The notes: a model not told the origin generated them from the sequence alone. A stretch of 32,459 bases of DNA from Alphaproteobacteria bacterium (GCA_016869235.1 VGER01000019.1:1-32459), one strand, 5' to 3'. Positions 1 to 7,042 are shown, numbered from the stretch's first letter. A program made the numbers and translations.

Positions 1-25
1 CCATCCGAGGAATAAACGAGGGCCC

Positions 26-53
26 AGGAAGGCCCCCCGCGGGGGGCCTTCCT
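26..53. terminator. 28-bp perfect palindrome, terminator-like
   Basis: The 28 bases are an exact inverted repeat with no unpaired centre: an AGGAAGG arm, a run of six C, CG at the core, a run of six G, and the mirror arm. It lies just after a possible stop codon (13-15) and before the terminal repeats of the insertion sequence, so it may end transcription of the element's genes or block read-through into the flank. There is no T-tract, so intrinsic termination is an inference. Confidence 0.5.
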
Positions 54-65
54 GCCGTCAGCCGT

Positions 66-108
66 GATGCATTTTTACTCCGGCCAGACGATGCATTTTT
101 ACTCCGGC
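66..108 (+). repeat. Direct repeat, two 19-bp copies (66-84, 90-108)
   Basis: GATGCATTTTTACTCCGGC occurs twice with a 5-bp spacer (CAGAC). It is AT-rich in its first part, unlike its surroundings. It is best explained as the repeated terminal binding site of an IS21-type transposase. Two copies are too few for a CRISPR array. Confidence 0.8.
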
Positions 109-115
109 GTTGACA

Positions 116-629
116 TCCCGGCGAGGAGGGCAACCTCCTCGGGACCGCATTTCGTCCCCGAGATGAAGCCCGGGCAGCCGCAACAAGTATTGATCCCGAA
201 GTCGACCCGTACCACGTCGCGGCGTATCTACGCATGTGGGCAGCGTCTTCGCCTCCCGGCCAGCCACCACCAACATTCAGTGTCGGCGTGTCGTTCGGAG
301 AATCCGAGAGCGGCGTCGAGCCGTTCGACTTTCCTTTGTTGAACCGGCAAATCAGTCAGCACGACCGAGTTGAGGGGAGCTGGACCGGCAGAGGTTCGAA
401 TTGGCCCGGGGATTACTATTTTGATAGGCCGCCGGATCGCTTCAAGATGGGCAGCACAGAGCGCGCGCGCGGAGCGTCGGGACTTCTGCTGCTCTATGTC
501 GTCCACCGCGACGCGCTAGGCCGCAGTAGGAAAGGCAAGAAGAGGCGGTATCACACGCCGTTTTTTGGCATCTCGATCCCCGGCGGAGGCCCTGATGAGC
601 GCCGAGTCGTCACCAAGGCGCGGGGCTAG
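116..629 (+). pseudogene. C-terminal fragment of a Z1-domain protein, cut at its 5' end
   Basis: One frame is open from the insertion-sequence edge (a TGA at 111-113 lies inside the element end) to the TAG at 627-629, about 170 codons. The first ATG, at 234, is internal. The text resembles the C-terminus of Z1-domain (PF10593) proteins: VDPYHVAAYLRMW, then EPFDFPLLNRQI, WTGRGSNWPGD, GLLLLYVVHRD, and FFGISIPGGG near the end. Z1 proteins are predicted ATPase/helicase-like components of a restriction-modification-like defence module; the motor domain would lie upstream and is absent here. The following gene starts inside its last 35 bases, as in an operon. The insertion sequence appears to have split the gene. 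No start codon fits a full protein, so the fragment is unlikely to be functional. The family assignment is by recall. Confidence 0.62.
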
Positions 630-1677
630 TCACGTGTCGACCATCGAAGAACTTGTGACCAAGTTCACAGGCCTGCCTGCCGCGCAGGGCGGCCGCTGGA
701 ACGTCGTTCCATTGGTCGGAAATCGTGCGTTTCTTAGCCGTGATGACGCGGGGCGATTCGCAATATTTGTCGCGGGCGACGAAGAGTCCTTTGGGACATA
801 CCCCAAGATACTGAGCATCCAACACGCAGCCGCGATTGTTCCGGTTCCTGGCGGAACACCCTTTCCGGCGCTACGCCTCATGAGTTCGAACGCCGCGCAC
901 GGAAATCGGATCATGGCGCATATTGCCTATGAGTTTGAGAGACGCCTGTCATCCGGTGCGACGGTCTCCAACGCTGCCTTGATCGGCGAAATAAGTTGGA
1001 TACTGGAGCTCCTAACTGACCAGGACACGATCCTTGGCGAAGAACACCAACTGGGACTGCTGGGCGAGCTTGTCCTACTTAGGCGCCTTCTTTCGCTGGC
1101 ACGCGAACTCGGGCTTCCACCGTTCGAAGCTTTGGCAAGGTGGTGGGGGCATGACAAGGCCAAGCGTGACTACGCCGCCAAAGGTTTGGCAATTGAGGTC
1201 AAGACAACGTCTAAGGCCGTCAGAGAGCACTACGTTAGGAGCATCAGCCAACTGGATGCCCAAGATGGAGAGGAAGTCTTTGTTTGGTCCCTTGGCATCC
1301 GCCGCGACCCCACGGCGCCGCGCAAGCTCACTTCATTCATTGCAGATGCTAGCGGAATGATTGTTCGTGCTGACGGAAGCCCGGATGTCGATGCCATCCG
1401 CTCCTTTGATGCGGGGCTTAGGGCCTACGGCTACGACCCCGACAAAGCGAAGCTGTACGATGCCGGCCCTGGCTTCCTGAACATCCATCTGCCTCCAAGG
1501 CTGTTTCGTGAACGCGAGCTCGACCGCGTGCGCCTGACTTCGTTCAAGGGTGATCAGCCTCCCAGCATGGTGAACGAAGTTATGTACATGCTTGAGATGC
1601 GCGCGAACGAACTCACACCCGCGGAAGAGCGGAGCGTCCTAGTCCAATTGCTCCGGTCCCCGGCGACGACCGGGTAG
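595..1677 (+). CDS. PD-(D/E)XK motif protein, DUF4420 family (defence-associated)
   Basis: A 360-residue predicted nuclease of the PF14390/DUF4420 type. The start at 595 is chosen because GGAGG (585-589) sits 5 bases upstream; an ATG at 565 and a GTG at 634 are in the same frame. The fold signature is visible: Asp192 in KRDYAAKG, then Glu201-Val-Lys203 in IEVKTTSK, followed by ISQLD. EEHQLGLLGELVLL further upstream is also typical of the family. It overlaps the end of the Z1 fragment by 35 bp, so the two genes were once co-translated. Members occur beside Z1, AIPR, cytosine methylase and Vsr genes, where they are thought to be the cutting subunit; this has not been shown here. The catalytic residues look intact although the partner is broken. 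It appears less GC-rich than the core genes (34 of 60 in 721-780), consistent with transfer. Confidence 0.8.
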   Translation: MSAESSPRRGASHVSTIEELVTKFTGLPAAQGGRWNVVPLVGNRAFLSRDDAGRFAIFVAGDEESFGTYPKILSIQHAAAIVPVPGGTPFPALRLMSSNAAHGNRIMAHIAYEFERRLSSGATVSNAALIGEISWILELLTDQDTILGEEHQLGLLGELVLLRRLLSLARELGLPPFEALARWWGHDKAKRDYAAKGLAIEVKTTSKAVREHYVRSISQLDAQDGEEVFVWSLGIRRDPTAPRKLTSFIADASGMIVRADGSPDVDAIRSFDAGLRAYGYDPDKAKLYDAGPGFLNIHLPPRLFRERELDRVRLTSFKGDQPPSMVNEVMYMLEMRANELTPAEERSVLVQLLRSPATTG

Positions 1678-1788
1678 CCGGACGCGGCGCCGTTGCGAGG
1701 GTGATCCCCGTCCGCTCGCCACCGCCGAATCGGAAGAATCAGGCGAGTTGCGAGTTTTCCCGATGTTCCCGAGGTCGTCAGACGCCGA

Positions 1789-2157
1789 ATGGCGCGCGTC
1801 CGAAAGGCCGATACGAAGCCTGAACTCGCGGTGCGATCGCTCTGCCATAGACTCGGCTACCGATTTCGCCTGCACTACCGGCACTTGCCCGGGACGCCGG
1901 ACTTAGTGTTTCCGCGTCTTCGCAAGCTCATCTTTGTCCACGGGTGTTTTTGGCACCAACACGGCTGCGGGCTTGGGCCCGTCCCGCGCTCGCGCCAAGA
2001 ATATTGGGTGCCGAAGCTTGAGCGGAACGCTAGTCGCGACCGTCGCGTGCGCGGCGAACTCATGAGGCTGGGCTGGCGCGTGCTCATCGTCTGGGAATGC
2101 GAGACGCGAAGCGAGCGGGCTCTTGCGCACCAGCTAGAGGTCTTTCTCGAAGGATGA
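1789..2157 (+). CDS. vsr: Vsr-type very-short-patch-repair endonuclease
   Basis: Vsr enzymes nick beside the T of T:G mismatches left by deamination of 5-methylcytosine, protecting genomes that carry a Dcm-type methylase. The family blocks are clear: GTPDLVFP, FVHGCFWHQHGC (catalytic Asp and metal/zinc-binding His and Cys region), YWVPKLERNASRDRR, and LGWRVLIVWECE. The 122-residue length is short at the N-terminus: ATG 1789 matches about Met14 of E. coli Vsr. The in-frame codons just upstream (1762-1788) read DVPEVVRRR, which looks like family sequence, yet no ATG, GTG or TTG occurs in that frame back to the TGA at 1702-1704. So the protein is either short or its true start is lost. No methylase is in the window; in related modules one lies upstream. 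Confidence 0.85.
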   Translation: MARVRKADTKPELAVRSLCHRLGYRFRLHYRHLPGTPDLVFPRLRKLIFVHGCFWHQHGCGLGPVPRSRQEYWVPKLERNASRDRRVRGELMRLGWRVLIVWECETRSERALAHQLEVFLEG

Positions 2158-2203
2158 CCGCGACCTAGCTTTGCGACGGAAGTTCGACGAGTGGACCCAC
2201 CGA

Positions 2204-2289
2204 TGGTCGGGGCTGCTGGACTCGAACCAGCATGGGCCGAAGCCCGAGGGGTTTTAAGCCCCTTGCGTCTACCGTTCCGCCAAGCCCCG
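2204..2289 (-). tRNA. tRNA-Leu(UAA)
   Basis: Read on the minus strand, acceptor CGGGGCT (from 2289) pairs perfectly with AGCCCCG near the 3' end, followed by A and an encoded CCA (2204-2206). The D-arm GCGGAACGGTAGACGC is class II Leu-like. The anticodon loop CTTAAAA gives UAA, closed by GGGG/CCCC. A long variable arm (CGGGCTTCGGCCC) and the T-arm GCTGG-TTCGAGT-CCAGC complete an 86-nt tRNA that looks functional. It starts with C rather than the usual G. It marks the right edge of the accessory region. Confidence 0.93.
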
Positions 2290-2300
2290 GCTCGACCGTA

Positions 2301-2329
2301 TATATACGTCGGGCCTCGGCCGGGCCGAA
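2301..2329 (-). promoter_or_regulatory. Candidate promoter for tRNA-Leu
   Basis: On the minus strand TTCGGC (2324-2329) and TATATA (2301-2306) are 17 bases apart, with the tRNA 5' end 12 bases past the -10 box. The -10 lies inside the 12-bp palindrome CGTATATATACG (2297-2308), the only AT-rich run nearby. The -35 box is weak. Confidence 0.4.
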
Positions 2330-2389
2330 TCAAAGTCCGCTTTGTTCAACGCGTTGCGTTTGCTGCCTTTTCGGACCGGTGGCGCCGGC

Positions 2390-2427
2390 TTTTAAGTCCT
2401 CTGCGTCTACCGTTCCGCCAAGCGGGC
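2390..2427 (-). pseudogene. 5' half of a second tRNA-Leu(UAA)
   Basis: On the minus strand, from 2427, the sequence reads acceptor GCCCGCT, then TG, then the same D-arm as the intact tRNA-Leu (GCGGAACGGTAGACGC), then anticodon-stem strand GAGGA and loop CTTAAAA. After the loop the expected TCCTC never appears; GCCGGCGCC follows, and there is no T-arm downstream. The acceptor and anticodon stems differ from the intact copy, so it is the remains of a different tRNA gene or one replaced by recombination, not a fresh duplicate. The break at the anticodon loop is a common tyrosine-integrase crossover position. Confidence 0.8.
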
Positions 2428-2491
2428 GCCGGCGGACCATACCACTAGGGCTCCGGCCGCGTCCGTCGCGGGAGCCGGCGAACGCCGGGAA

Positions 2492-3055
2492 TTACTGGTG
2501 CGAGTCGCGCGCCGCCGCGGCGCGCGCGAAGGCGAGATCCGGCCAGGCGAAGGCAATCTCTTGGACCGCGCGTCCGCCCATGCGGATGGTGCGCGTTGCC
2601 ACCTTCTGCGCTCCCAAGCGTTCGTAGAACGCACGGGCGGGATTGCCGGCCAGGACCCAGACCATGAGGGACGCGAAGCCGAGACCCTGGAGGCGGTCGG
2701 CGGCGGCGGACATCAGGCGGGCGCCGAAACCGCGGCGCTGGAACGCGTCGAGCAGGTAGAGCGTGTAAACCTCGGCGCGCCGGGGCGAGCCGCCCGCGCG
2801 CTCAGGGCCGGCACTGATGAAGCCGATGACTTGGCTGTCCTGGTCCTCGACGACCAGCGTCACCGCCTGATTGCGTTGGGAGCAAAGCGCGGTCCACCAG
2901 AACAGCGTCTCGCGCACCTCGCTCATCGCGCGCAGGATGGTGTCGGGCAGAAGACCCCGGTAGGTGGAGCGCCAGCTGGAAACGTAGACGCGCGCAATCG
3001 CGCTCGCATCAACGGGCGAGGCCTTCCGCACGCGGAAATCGATGCTCAATGCCAT
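2492..3055 (-). CDS. GNAT-family N-acetyltransferase
   Basis: A 187-residue protein with the GNAT fold: an N-terminal beta-alpha unit (FRVRKASPVDASAIARVYV), the central strand ending TLYLLDAFQRRGFGARLM, which is motif A for acetyl-CoA with a Q-R-R-G-x-G-type loop near residue 115, and motif B (NPARAFYERLGAQKV). The substrate cannot be predicted. The ATG at 3053-3055 is chosen because the family N-terminus begins about 7 residues on. It lies alone, leftward, between the tRNA-Leu scar and the rightward sfsA gene, so it may belong either to the core genome or to the edge of the accessory region. Its base composition resembles the core genes. Confidence 0.88.
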   Translation of the reverse strand: MALSIDFRVRKASPVDASAIARVYVSSWRSTYRGLLPDTILRAMSEVRETLFWWTALCSQRNQAVTLVVEDQDSQVIGFISAGPERAGGSPRRAEVYTLYLLDAFQRRGFGARLMSAAADRLQGLGFASLMVWVLAGNPARAFYERLGAQKVATRTIRMGGRAVQEIAFAWPDLAFARAAAARDSHQ

Positions 3056-3222
3056 GGCGCTGCGGCTACTAACCGTCCACCAAAGGCTGCCAGCGGCCCC
3101 ACACAGGGCATTCGCAGTCTAGCCCGGGCGGCCAGCGACTTTCCATCCGGCGGGGTCGCGCCCCTTTCTTCTGGGCCGCCCGATACTTCGTTGGAAACAG
3201 GCGGCCGCGACGGGTTGGGCGC

Positions 3223-3250
3223 TTGAAAGGACCGCCAAAGGGGCTACCTT
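3223..3250 (+). promoter_or_regulatory. Candidate promoter of sfsA
   Basis: TTGAAA (3223-3228) and TACCTT (3245-3250) are 16 bases apart. The -35 matches consensus at five of six positions; the -10 is weak. The ATG at 3260 is only 10 bases past the -10 box and no Shine-Dalgarno sequence is seen, which would make the transcript leaderless or nearly so. Confidence 0.4.
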
Positions 3251-3259
3251 CGCTAGCGC

Positions 3260-3988
3260 ATGTTGTTTCCGGGGCCCTTGGTGCGTGGCCGGCTGGTCCG
3301 CCGGTACAAGCGGTTCTTGGCGGACGTCGTGCTGGAATCGGGCCCTTGGCGCGGACAGGCGGTGACGGCGCACTGTCCCAATCCAGGCGCCATGCTGGGC
3401 CTCACCGAGGCGAATGTGCCGGTGTGGCTGTCCCGTTCTGAGGATCCGAAGCGTGTCCTGCCTTGGACTTGGGAATTGGTGCAGCCCGCCGCGGAACCGG
3501 CGGACACGGCTTGTCTCGTCGGCATCAACGCGGCGCGCCCCAACCGTATCGCCGAGGAAGCGATTGGGGGATCGCTGGTCCGCGAGCTCGCGGGCTACGA
3601 CGTCATCCGGCGCGAAGTCCGGTACGGCGAACGGAGCCGCGTCGACTTGGTATTGGAAAAGGGCGATCAGCGCTGCTTCGTCGAGATCAAGAACGTCCAC
3701 CTGATGCGTCAGCGCGGCCGGGCCGAGTTCCCCGATTCGGTCACGGCCCGTGGCACGCGCCACTTGCGTGAGTTGGCGGCGCTCGCCGCGCAGGGCGTGC
3801 GGACCGTCGTACTGTTCGTCGCGCAGCGCTCCGACGCAAGAGAGTTCGCCATCGCCGGGGATATCGACCCGGCCTTCCAGGCGGCGGTCCACCGGGCCCG
3901 GGAAGCAGGGGTAGAGATGCTTTGTTACGCCTGCGCTCTCTCGCCCGAGGAAATTGTGCTAGACAGGTCCTTGCCGGTGGCGGTCTAG
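3260..3988 (+). CDS. sfsA: SfsA family DNA/RNA nuclease
   Basis: A 242-residue SfsA protein, close to the usual 230-240. SfsA was named for stimulating sugar fermentation in E. coli and was later assigned nuclease activity; its cellular role is still uncertain. Visible features are the N-terminal RGRLVRRYKRFLADV, the block HCPNPGAMLGL, the PD-(D/E)XK-like core with Asp in SRVDLVL and the EIK triad in CFVEIKNVHL, then PDSVTARGTRHL and the C-terminal VLFVAQRSDA. The ATG at 3260 gives the canonical start but has no ribosome binding site. It heads a rightward set with two map genes, radC and rpiA; the first map gene follows 20 bp on. Confidence 0.93.
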   Translation: MLFPGPLVRGRLVRRYKRFLADVVLESGPWRGQAVTAHCPNPGAMLGLTEANVPVWLSRSEDPKRVLPWTWELVQPAAEPADTACLVGINAARPNRIAEEAIGGSLVRELAGYDVIRREVRYGERSRVDLVLEKGDQRCFVEIKNVHLMRQRGRAEFPDSVTARGTRHLRELAALAAQGVRTVVLFVAQRSDAREFAIAGDIDPAFQAAVHRAREAGVEMLCYACALSPEEIVLDRSLPVAV

Positions 3989-4008
3989 GCCGCACCGAGG
4001 AGTTTCCT

Positions 4009-4854
4009 ATGAACCGGACAGCTGCCGCGGTCAGCGACGCGCCGACCTTCCAGACGCCCCGTTACCCGTCGCCGGTCCGCGTGCACGGAGCGGACGCTTT
4101 CGCCGGCATGCGCAAGGCCGGGCGCCTCGCGGCCGAGACGCTCGACCACATCACGCCGTTCGTGAAGCCGGGCGTCACCACGGATGCGCTCGATGCGCTG
4201 TGCCACGCGTTCATCATGGATCACGGTGCGTTGCCGGCGCCCCTGCACTACCGGGGCTTCCCGAAGTCGATCTGCGCCTCGGTGAACCACGTCGTCTGCC
4301 ATGGCATCCCCGGCGACAAGATTCTGAAGGTCGGCGACATCCTCAATATCGACGTCACCGTCATCCTCGACGGTTGGCATGGCGACTCGAGCCGCATGTA
4401 TTTCGTTGGCGACGTCGGCCGCAAGGCGGAGCGTCTGTGCGAAATCACCTATGAGGCGATGATGCTGGGCATCGACGTTGTGCGCCCGGGCGCAACGACG
4501 GGCGACATCGGCCATGCAATCCAGCAGTTCGCGGAGCACCACCGCTACTCCGTGGTGCGCGACTTCTGCGGCCACGGGATCGGCCGCGTCTTCCACGAGC
4601 CGCCCAACATCGTTCATTACGGCGAGCCCGGGACCGGCGTGAAGCTCGTGGAGGGAATGATCTTCACCGTCGAGCCGATGATCAACCTCGGCAAGTGGGA
4701 GGTGGGCATGCAGCCGGACGGCTGGACAGCCGTCACGCGCGACCGCTCGCTGTCGGCACAGTTCGAGCACTGCGTGGGCGTGACCGCGACCGGCTACGAG
4801 ATCTTCACGCGCTCGCCAAAAGGTCTCGATCGTCCGCCCTACCCCGCCGCCTGA
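4009..4854 (+). CDS. map: Type I methionine aminopeptidase, copy 1
   Basis: Removes the initiator methionine from new proteins; cytosolic and normally essential. The ATG at 4009 follows GAGGAG (3997-4002) at good spacing, giving 281 residues. All five metal ligands are present: Asp115, Asp126, His189, Glu222 and Glu253, with the same spacings as E. coli Asp97, Asp108, His171, Glu204 and Glu235. The substrate-contact His equivalent to E. coli His178 is His196 (FHEPP), and the VCHGIP loop supplies the His79 equivalent. It has an N-terminal extension of about 18 residues compared with E. coli. A second, closely similar gene follows 14 bp downstream. This copy looks fully competent. Confidence 0.96.
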   Translation: MNRTAAAVSDAPTFQTPRYPSPVRVHGADAFAGMRKAGRLAAETLDHITPFVKPGVTTDALDALCHAFIMDHGALPAPLHYRGFPKSICASVNHVVCHGIPGDKILKVGDILNIDVTVILDGWHGDSSRMYFVGDVGRKAERLCEITYEAMMLGIDVVRPGATTGDIGHAIQQFAEHHRYSVVRDFCGHGIGRVFHEPPNIVHYGEPGTGVKLVEGMIFTVEPMINLGKWEVGMQPDGWTAVTRDRSLSAQFEHCVGVTATGYEIFTRSPKGLDRPPYPAA

Positions 4855-4868
4855 GGCGGCGCCTCGGC

Positions 4869-5687
4869 ATGTCCGAGCCTTCCACGGCACGGCTTGCCCG
4901 GCAGGAGCCGGGCATTCCCCGGCTGTCGCGCGAAGAGTTCGCCGGGATGCGCAAGGCGGGACGCCTTGCCGCCGACACGCTGGACCATGCGGCCGGACTG
5001 GTGCGGCCGGGTGTGTCGACCGGCTTCCTCGACGCCGCCTGTCACGAGTTCATCGTCGGACATGGCGGCACTCCGGCGCCGCTCCATTACAAGGGCTTCC
5101 CGAAGTCCATCTGCACCTCGGTAAACCACGTCGTCTGCCACGGCATTCCCGGCGACAAGGTCCTGCACGACGGCGGCATCGTGAATATCGACGTGACGGT
5201 GATCGTCGATGGATGGCACGGCGACTCAAGCCGCATGTACTTCGCTGGCCATGTCGGCCGGAAAGCCGCCCGCCTGTGCGACGCGACCTACGAAGCGATG
5301 ATGTGCGGCATCGCCGCGGTGCGCCCCGGCGCCACGACAGGGGACATCGGCCACGCCATCCGGTCGTTTGCCGAGCACCAGCGCACGTCGGTGGTGCGCG
5401 ACTTCTGCGGCCACGGCATCGGCCGCATCTTTCAGGGCGCGGAAATCCTCCACTATGGCGAGCCTGGCGACGGCATCCCGCTCGTGGAGGGCATGTGCTT
5501 CACCGTCGAGCCGATGCTCAATGCCGGCCGACCCGAGGTGCGCATGCTCCCCGACGGATGGACCGCAGTGACGCGCGACAAGTCGCTCTCGGCGCAGTTC
5601 GAGCACACCATCGGCGTGACGGCGGACGGCCGTGAGATCTTCACGCGCTCGGCGATCGGCCGCGATCGGCCGCCCTATGGCGGGTAA
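4869..5687 (+). CDS. map: Methionine aminopeptidase paralogue, copy 2 (altered active site)
   Basis: A 272-residue second type I aminopeptidase, arising with copy 1 by tandem duplication: whole blocks are shared (GFPKSIC, SVNHVVCHGIPGDK, DGWHGDSSRMYF, VVRDFCGHGIGR). The metal ligands are all kept (Asp108, Asp119, His182, Glu214, Glu245). The position equivalent to E. coli His178 is Gln189, and the loop is one residue shorter (FQGAEILHYG against FHEPPNIVHYG in copy 1). In E. coli that His contacts the substrate and is important for activity, so this copy may be slow, differently specific, or non-catalytic. The ATG at 4869 is the first that gives a family-like N-terminus. Its end overlaps radC by 11 bp, so it is co-translated in the same operon. 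Confidence 0.92.
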   Translation: MSEPSTARLARQEPGIPRLSREEFAGMRKAGRLAADTLDHAAGLVRPGVSTGFLDAACHEFIVGHGGTPAPLHYKGFPKSICTSVNHVVCHGIPGDKVLHDGGIVNIDVTVIVDGWHGDSSRMYFAGHVGRKAARLCDATYEAMMCGIAAVRPGATTGDIGHAIRSFAEHQRTSVVRDFCGHGIGRIFQGAEILHYGEPGDGIPLVEGMCFTVEPMLNAGRPEVRMLPDGWTAVTRDKSLSAQFEHTIGVTADGREIFTRSAIGRDRPPYGG

Positions 5688-6372
5688 GAAGGCCGAGGCC
5701 GCCGAGGACGCACCGCACTACCTCGGGCATCGGCAGCGGCTGAAGGAGCGCTTCTACGAGGCGCCCGACGCCTTCCAGGAGTATGAGCTGCTCGAGCTCC
5801 TCCTGACCTTCGCAATTCCCCGCAAGGACACCAAGAAGCTCGCCAAGGACCTGATGGGCGAGTTCGGCAGCTTCGGCGACGTGCTTGGGGCCGACCGCGC
5901 GCGACTGGAGGCTGCGGGCCTGCCGCCGAATGCTGTGACGCTATTCAAGACCACCTACGTCGCCGCGGCGCGCCTGGCGCGCGCGGAAGCGCGCCGGGGC
6001 AGCGCCCTCTCGTCCATGGATGCGGTGATCGCCTATTGCACCACTGCCATGGCACACGAGACGATCGAGCAGTTCCGCGTCCTTTACCTCGACCGCAAGA
6101 ACGTGCTGATCAAGGACGAGAAGCAGCAGGGGACCGTTGACCACACGCCGGTGTACCCGCGCAACGTGGTGAAGCGAGCGCTGGAGCTGTCGGCGTCGGC
6201 GCTGATCATCGTCCACAATCATCCGAGCGGCGATCCCACGCCGTCGGCGGCAGACATCGACATGACCCGCCAGGTGAAGGAGGCTTGCCAGAAGCTTGGA
6301 CTCGTGCTGCACGACCACGTCGTGATCGGCCGGGGCAAGCACGCAAGCTTCCGCACCCTCGGCCTCTTGTAG
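5677..6372 (+). CDS. radC: RadC family protein (JAB/MPN domain)
   Basis: A 231-residue RadC protein: an N-terminal helix-hairpin-helix-like part (ELLELLLTFAIPRKDTK, then GSFGDVLGA) and a C-terminal JAB metalloprotease-like domain with HNHPSGDPTPSAADID, the His-x-His-x(10)-Asp zinc motif (His180, His182). The NVLIKDEKQQGTVDHTPVYPR block is also typical. RadC was once linked to repair of DNA damage; that link was later doubted and its function is unclear. The ATG at 5677 lies inside the end of the second map gene, an 11-bp overlap that supports translational coupling; a more upstream ATG would overlap far more. Confidence 0.94.
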   Translation: MAGKKAEAAEDAPHYLGHRQRLKERFYEAPDAFQEYELLELLLTFAIPRKDTKKLAKDLMGEFGSFGDVLGADRARLEAAGLPPNAVTLFKTTYVAAARLARAEARRGSALSSMDAVIAYCTTAMAHETIEQFRVLYLDRKNVLIKDEKQQGTVDHTPVYPRNVVKRALELSASALIIVHNHPSGDPTPSAADIDMTRQVKEACQKLGLVLHDHVVIGRGKHASFRTLGLL

Positions 6373-6382
6373 GAGCAGCGAC

Positions 6383-7042
6383 GTGAATCAGGACGAGATG
6401 AAGGCCATGGTGGCCAGGGCGGCGCTCAACCATGTGCCGGCCGGGTCCATTGTCGGCGTAGGCACCGGCTCGACCGTGAACCTGTTCATCGATGCCCTCG
6501 CCTCGATCCGGGATCGCATCAAGGGCGCCGTCTCGAGCTCCGTGAAGAGCACCGAGCGCATGCGCGGACATGGCATTCATGTGTTCGACGCCAACCAGGT
6601 CGAGCACCTGCCGGTCTACATCGACGGCGCCGACGAGATCGACCACCGGGGCAACATGATCAAGGGCGGCGGCGCAGCCCTCACGCGCGAGAAGATCGTC
6701 GCCGACCTCGCCGGCGCCTTCATCTGCATCGCCGACGCCTCGAAGCTGGTGAAGGTGTTGGGTAAGTACCCCCTGCCGGTCGAGGTCATCCCCATGGCCA
6801 CCAACCAGGTGATCCGACGTTTCAAGGTGATTGGCGGCGACGCTCAGCCTCGCGCCGGCGTCACCACCGACAACGGCAACCTGCTGCTCGATGTGCGCGG
6901 CCTGTCGATCACCGACCCCGCGGCCATGGAGATCGAGGTGAGCCTGTGGCCGGGAGTGGTCGAAGTGGGGATTTTCGCCCGCCATCGGGCGAGGCTCTGC
7001 CTGCTGGGGACGCCCGACGGTGTCCGCCACATGGACTTCTGA
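6383..7042 (+). CDS. rpiA: Ribose-5-phosphate isomerase A
   Basis: Interconverts ribose 5-phosphate and ribulose 5-phosphate in the pentose phosphate pathway, supplying ribose for the purine genes that follow. The 219 residues carry the phosphate loop GVGTGST (25-31), DGADE (81-85) and KGGGAALTREK (94-104, with catalytic Glu103), all diagnostic of RpiA rather than RpiB. The start is GTG at 6383, with AGGAG about 8 bases upstream, 10 bp after radC; the two are likely co-transcribed. The stop lies 4 bp from the stop of the convergent small gene at 7047. Confidence 0.95.
   Translation: MNQDEMKAMVARAALNHVPAGSIVGVGTGSTVNLFIDALASIRDRIKGAVSSSVKSTERMRGHGIHVFDANQVEHLPVYIDGADEIDHRGNMIKGGGAALTREKIVADLAGAFICIADASKLVKVLGKYPLPVEVIPMATNQVIRRFKVIGGDAQPRAGVTTDNGNLLLDVRGLSITDPAAMEIEVSLWPGVVEVGIFARHRARLCLLGTPDGVRHMDF

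Larger units (their letters stand above)
1..115. mobile_element. Probable end of an IS21-family insertion sequence
   Basis: Two copies of GATGCATTTTTACTCCGGC (66-84 and 90-108, 24 bp apart) are followed by GTTGACA ending at 115. Read on the minus strand the edge begins TGTCAACGCCGGAGTAAA, which matches the style of IS21-family ends: TG...CA termini with several internal repeats that serve as transposase binding sites. No istA or istB gene is visible, so the body would lie left of the window. One frame is open from base 1 and reads Pro-Ser-Glu-Glu-stop (TAA at 13-15), which could be the tail of the last gene of the element. The family name is from memory of IS21 ends, not from a search. Confidence 0.6.

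Noticed and set aside
66..108. Two spaced repeats as a possible CRISPR array
   Set aside because: Only two copies with a 5-bp spacer, next to a transposon-like edge, and no cas genes.
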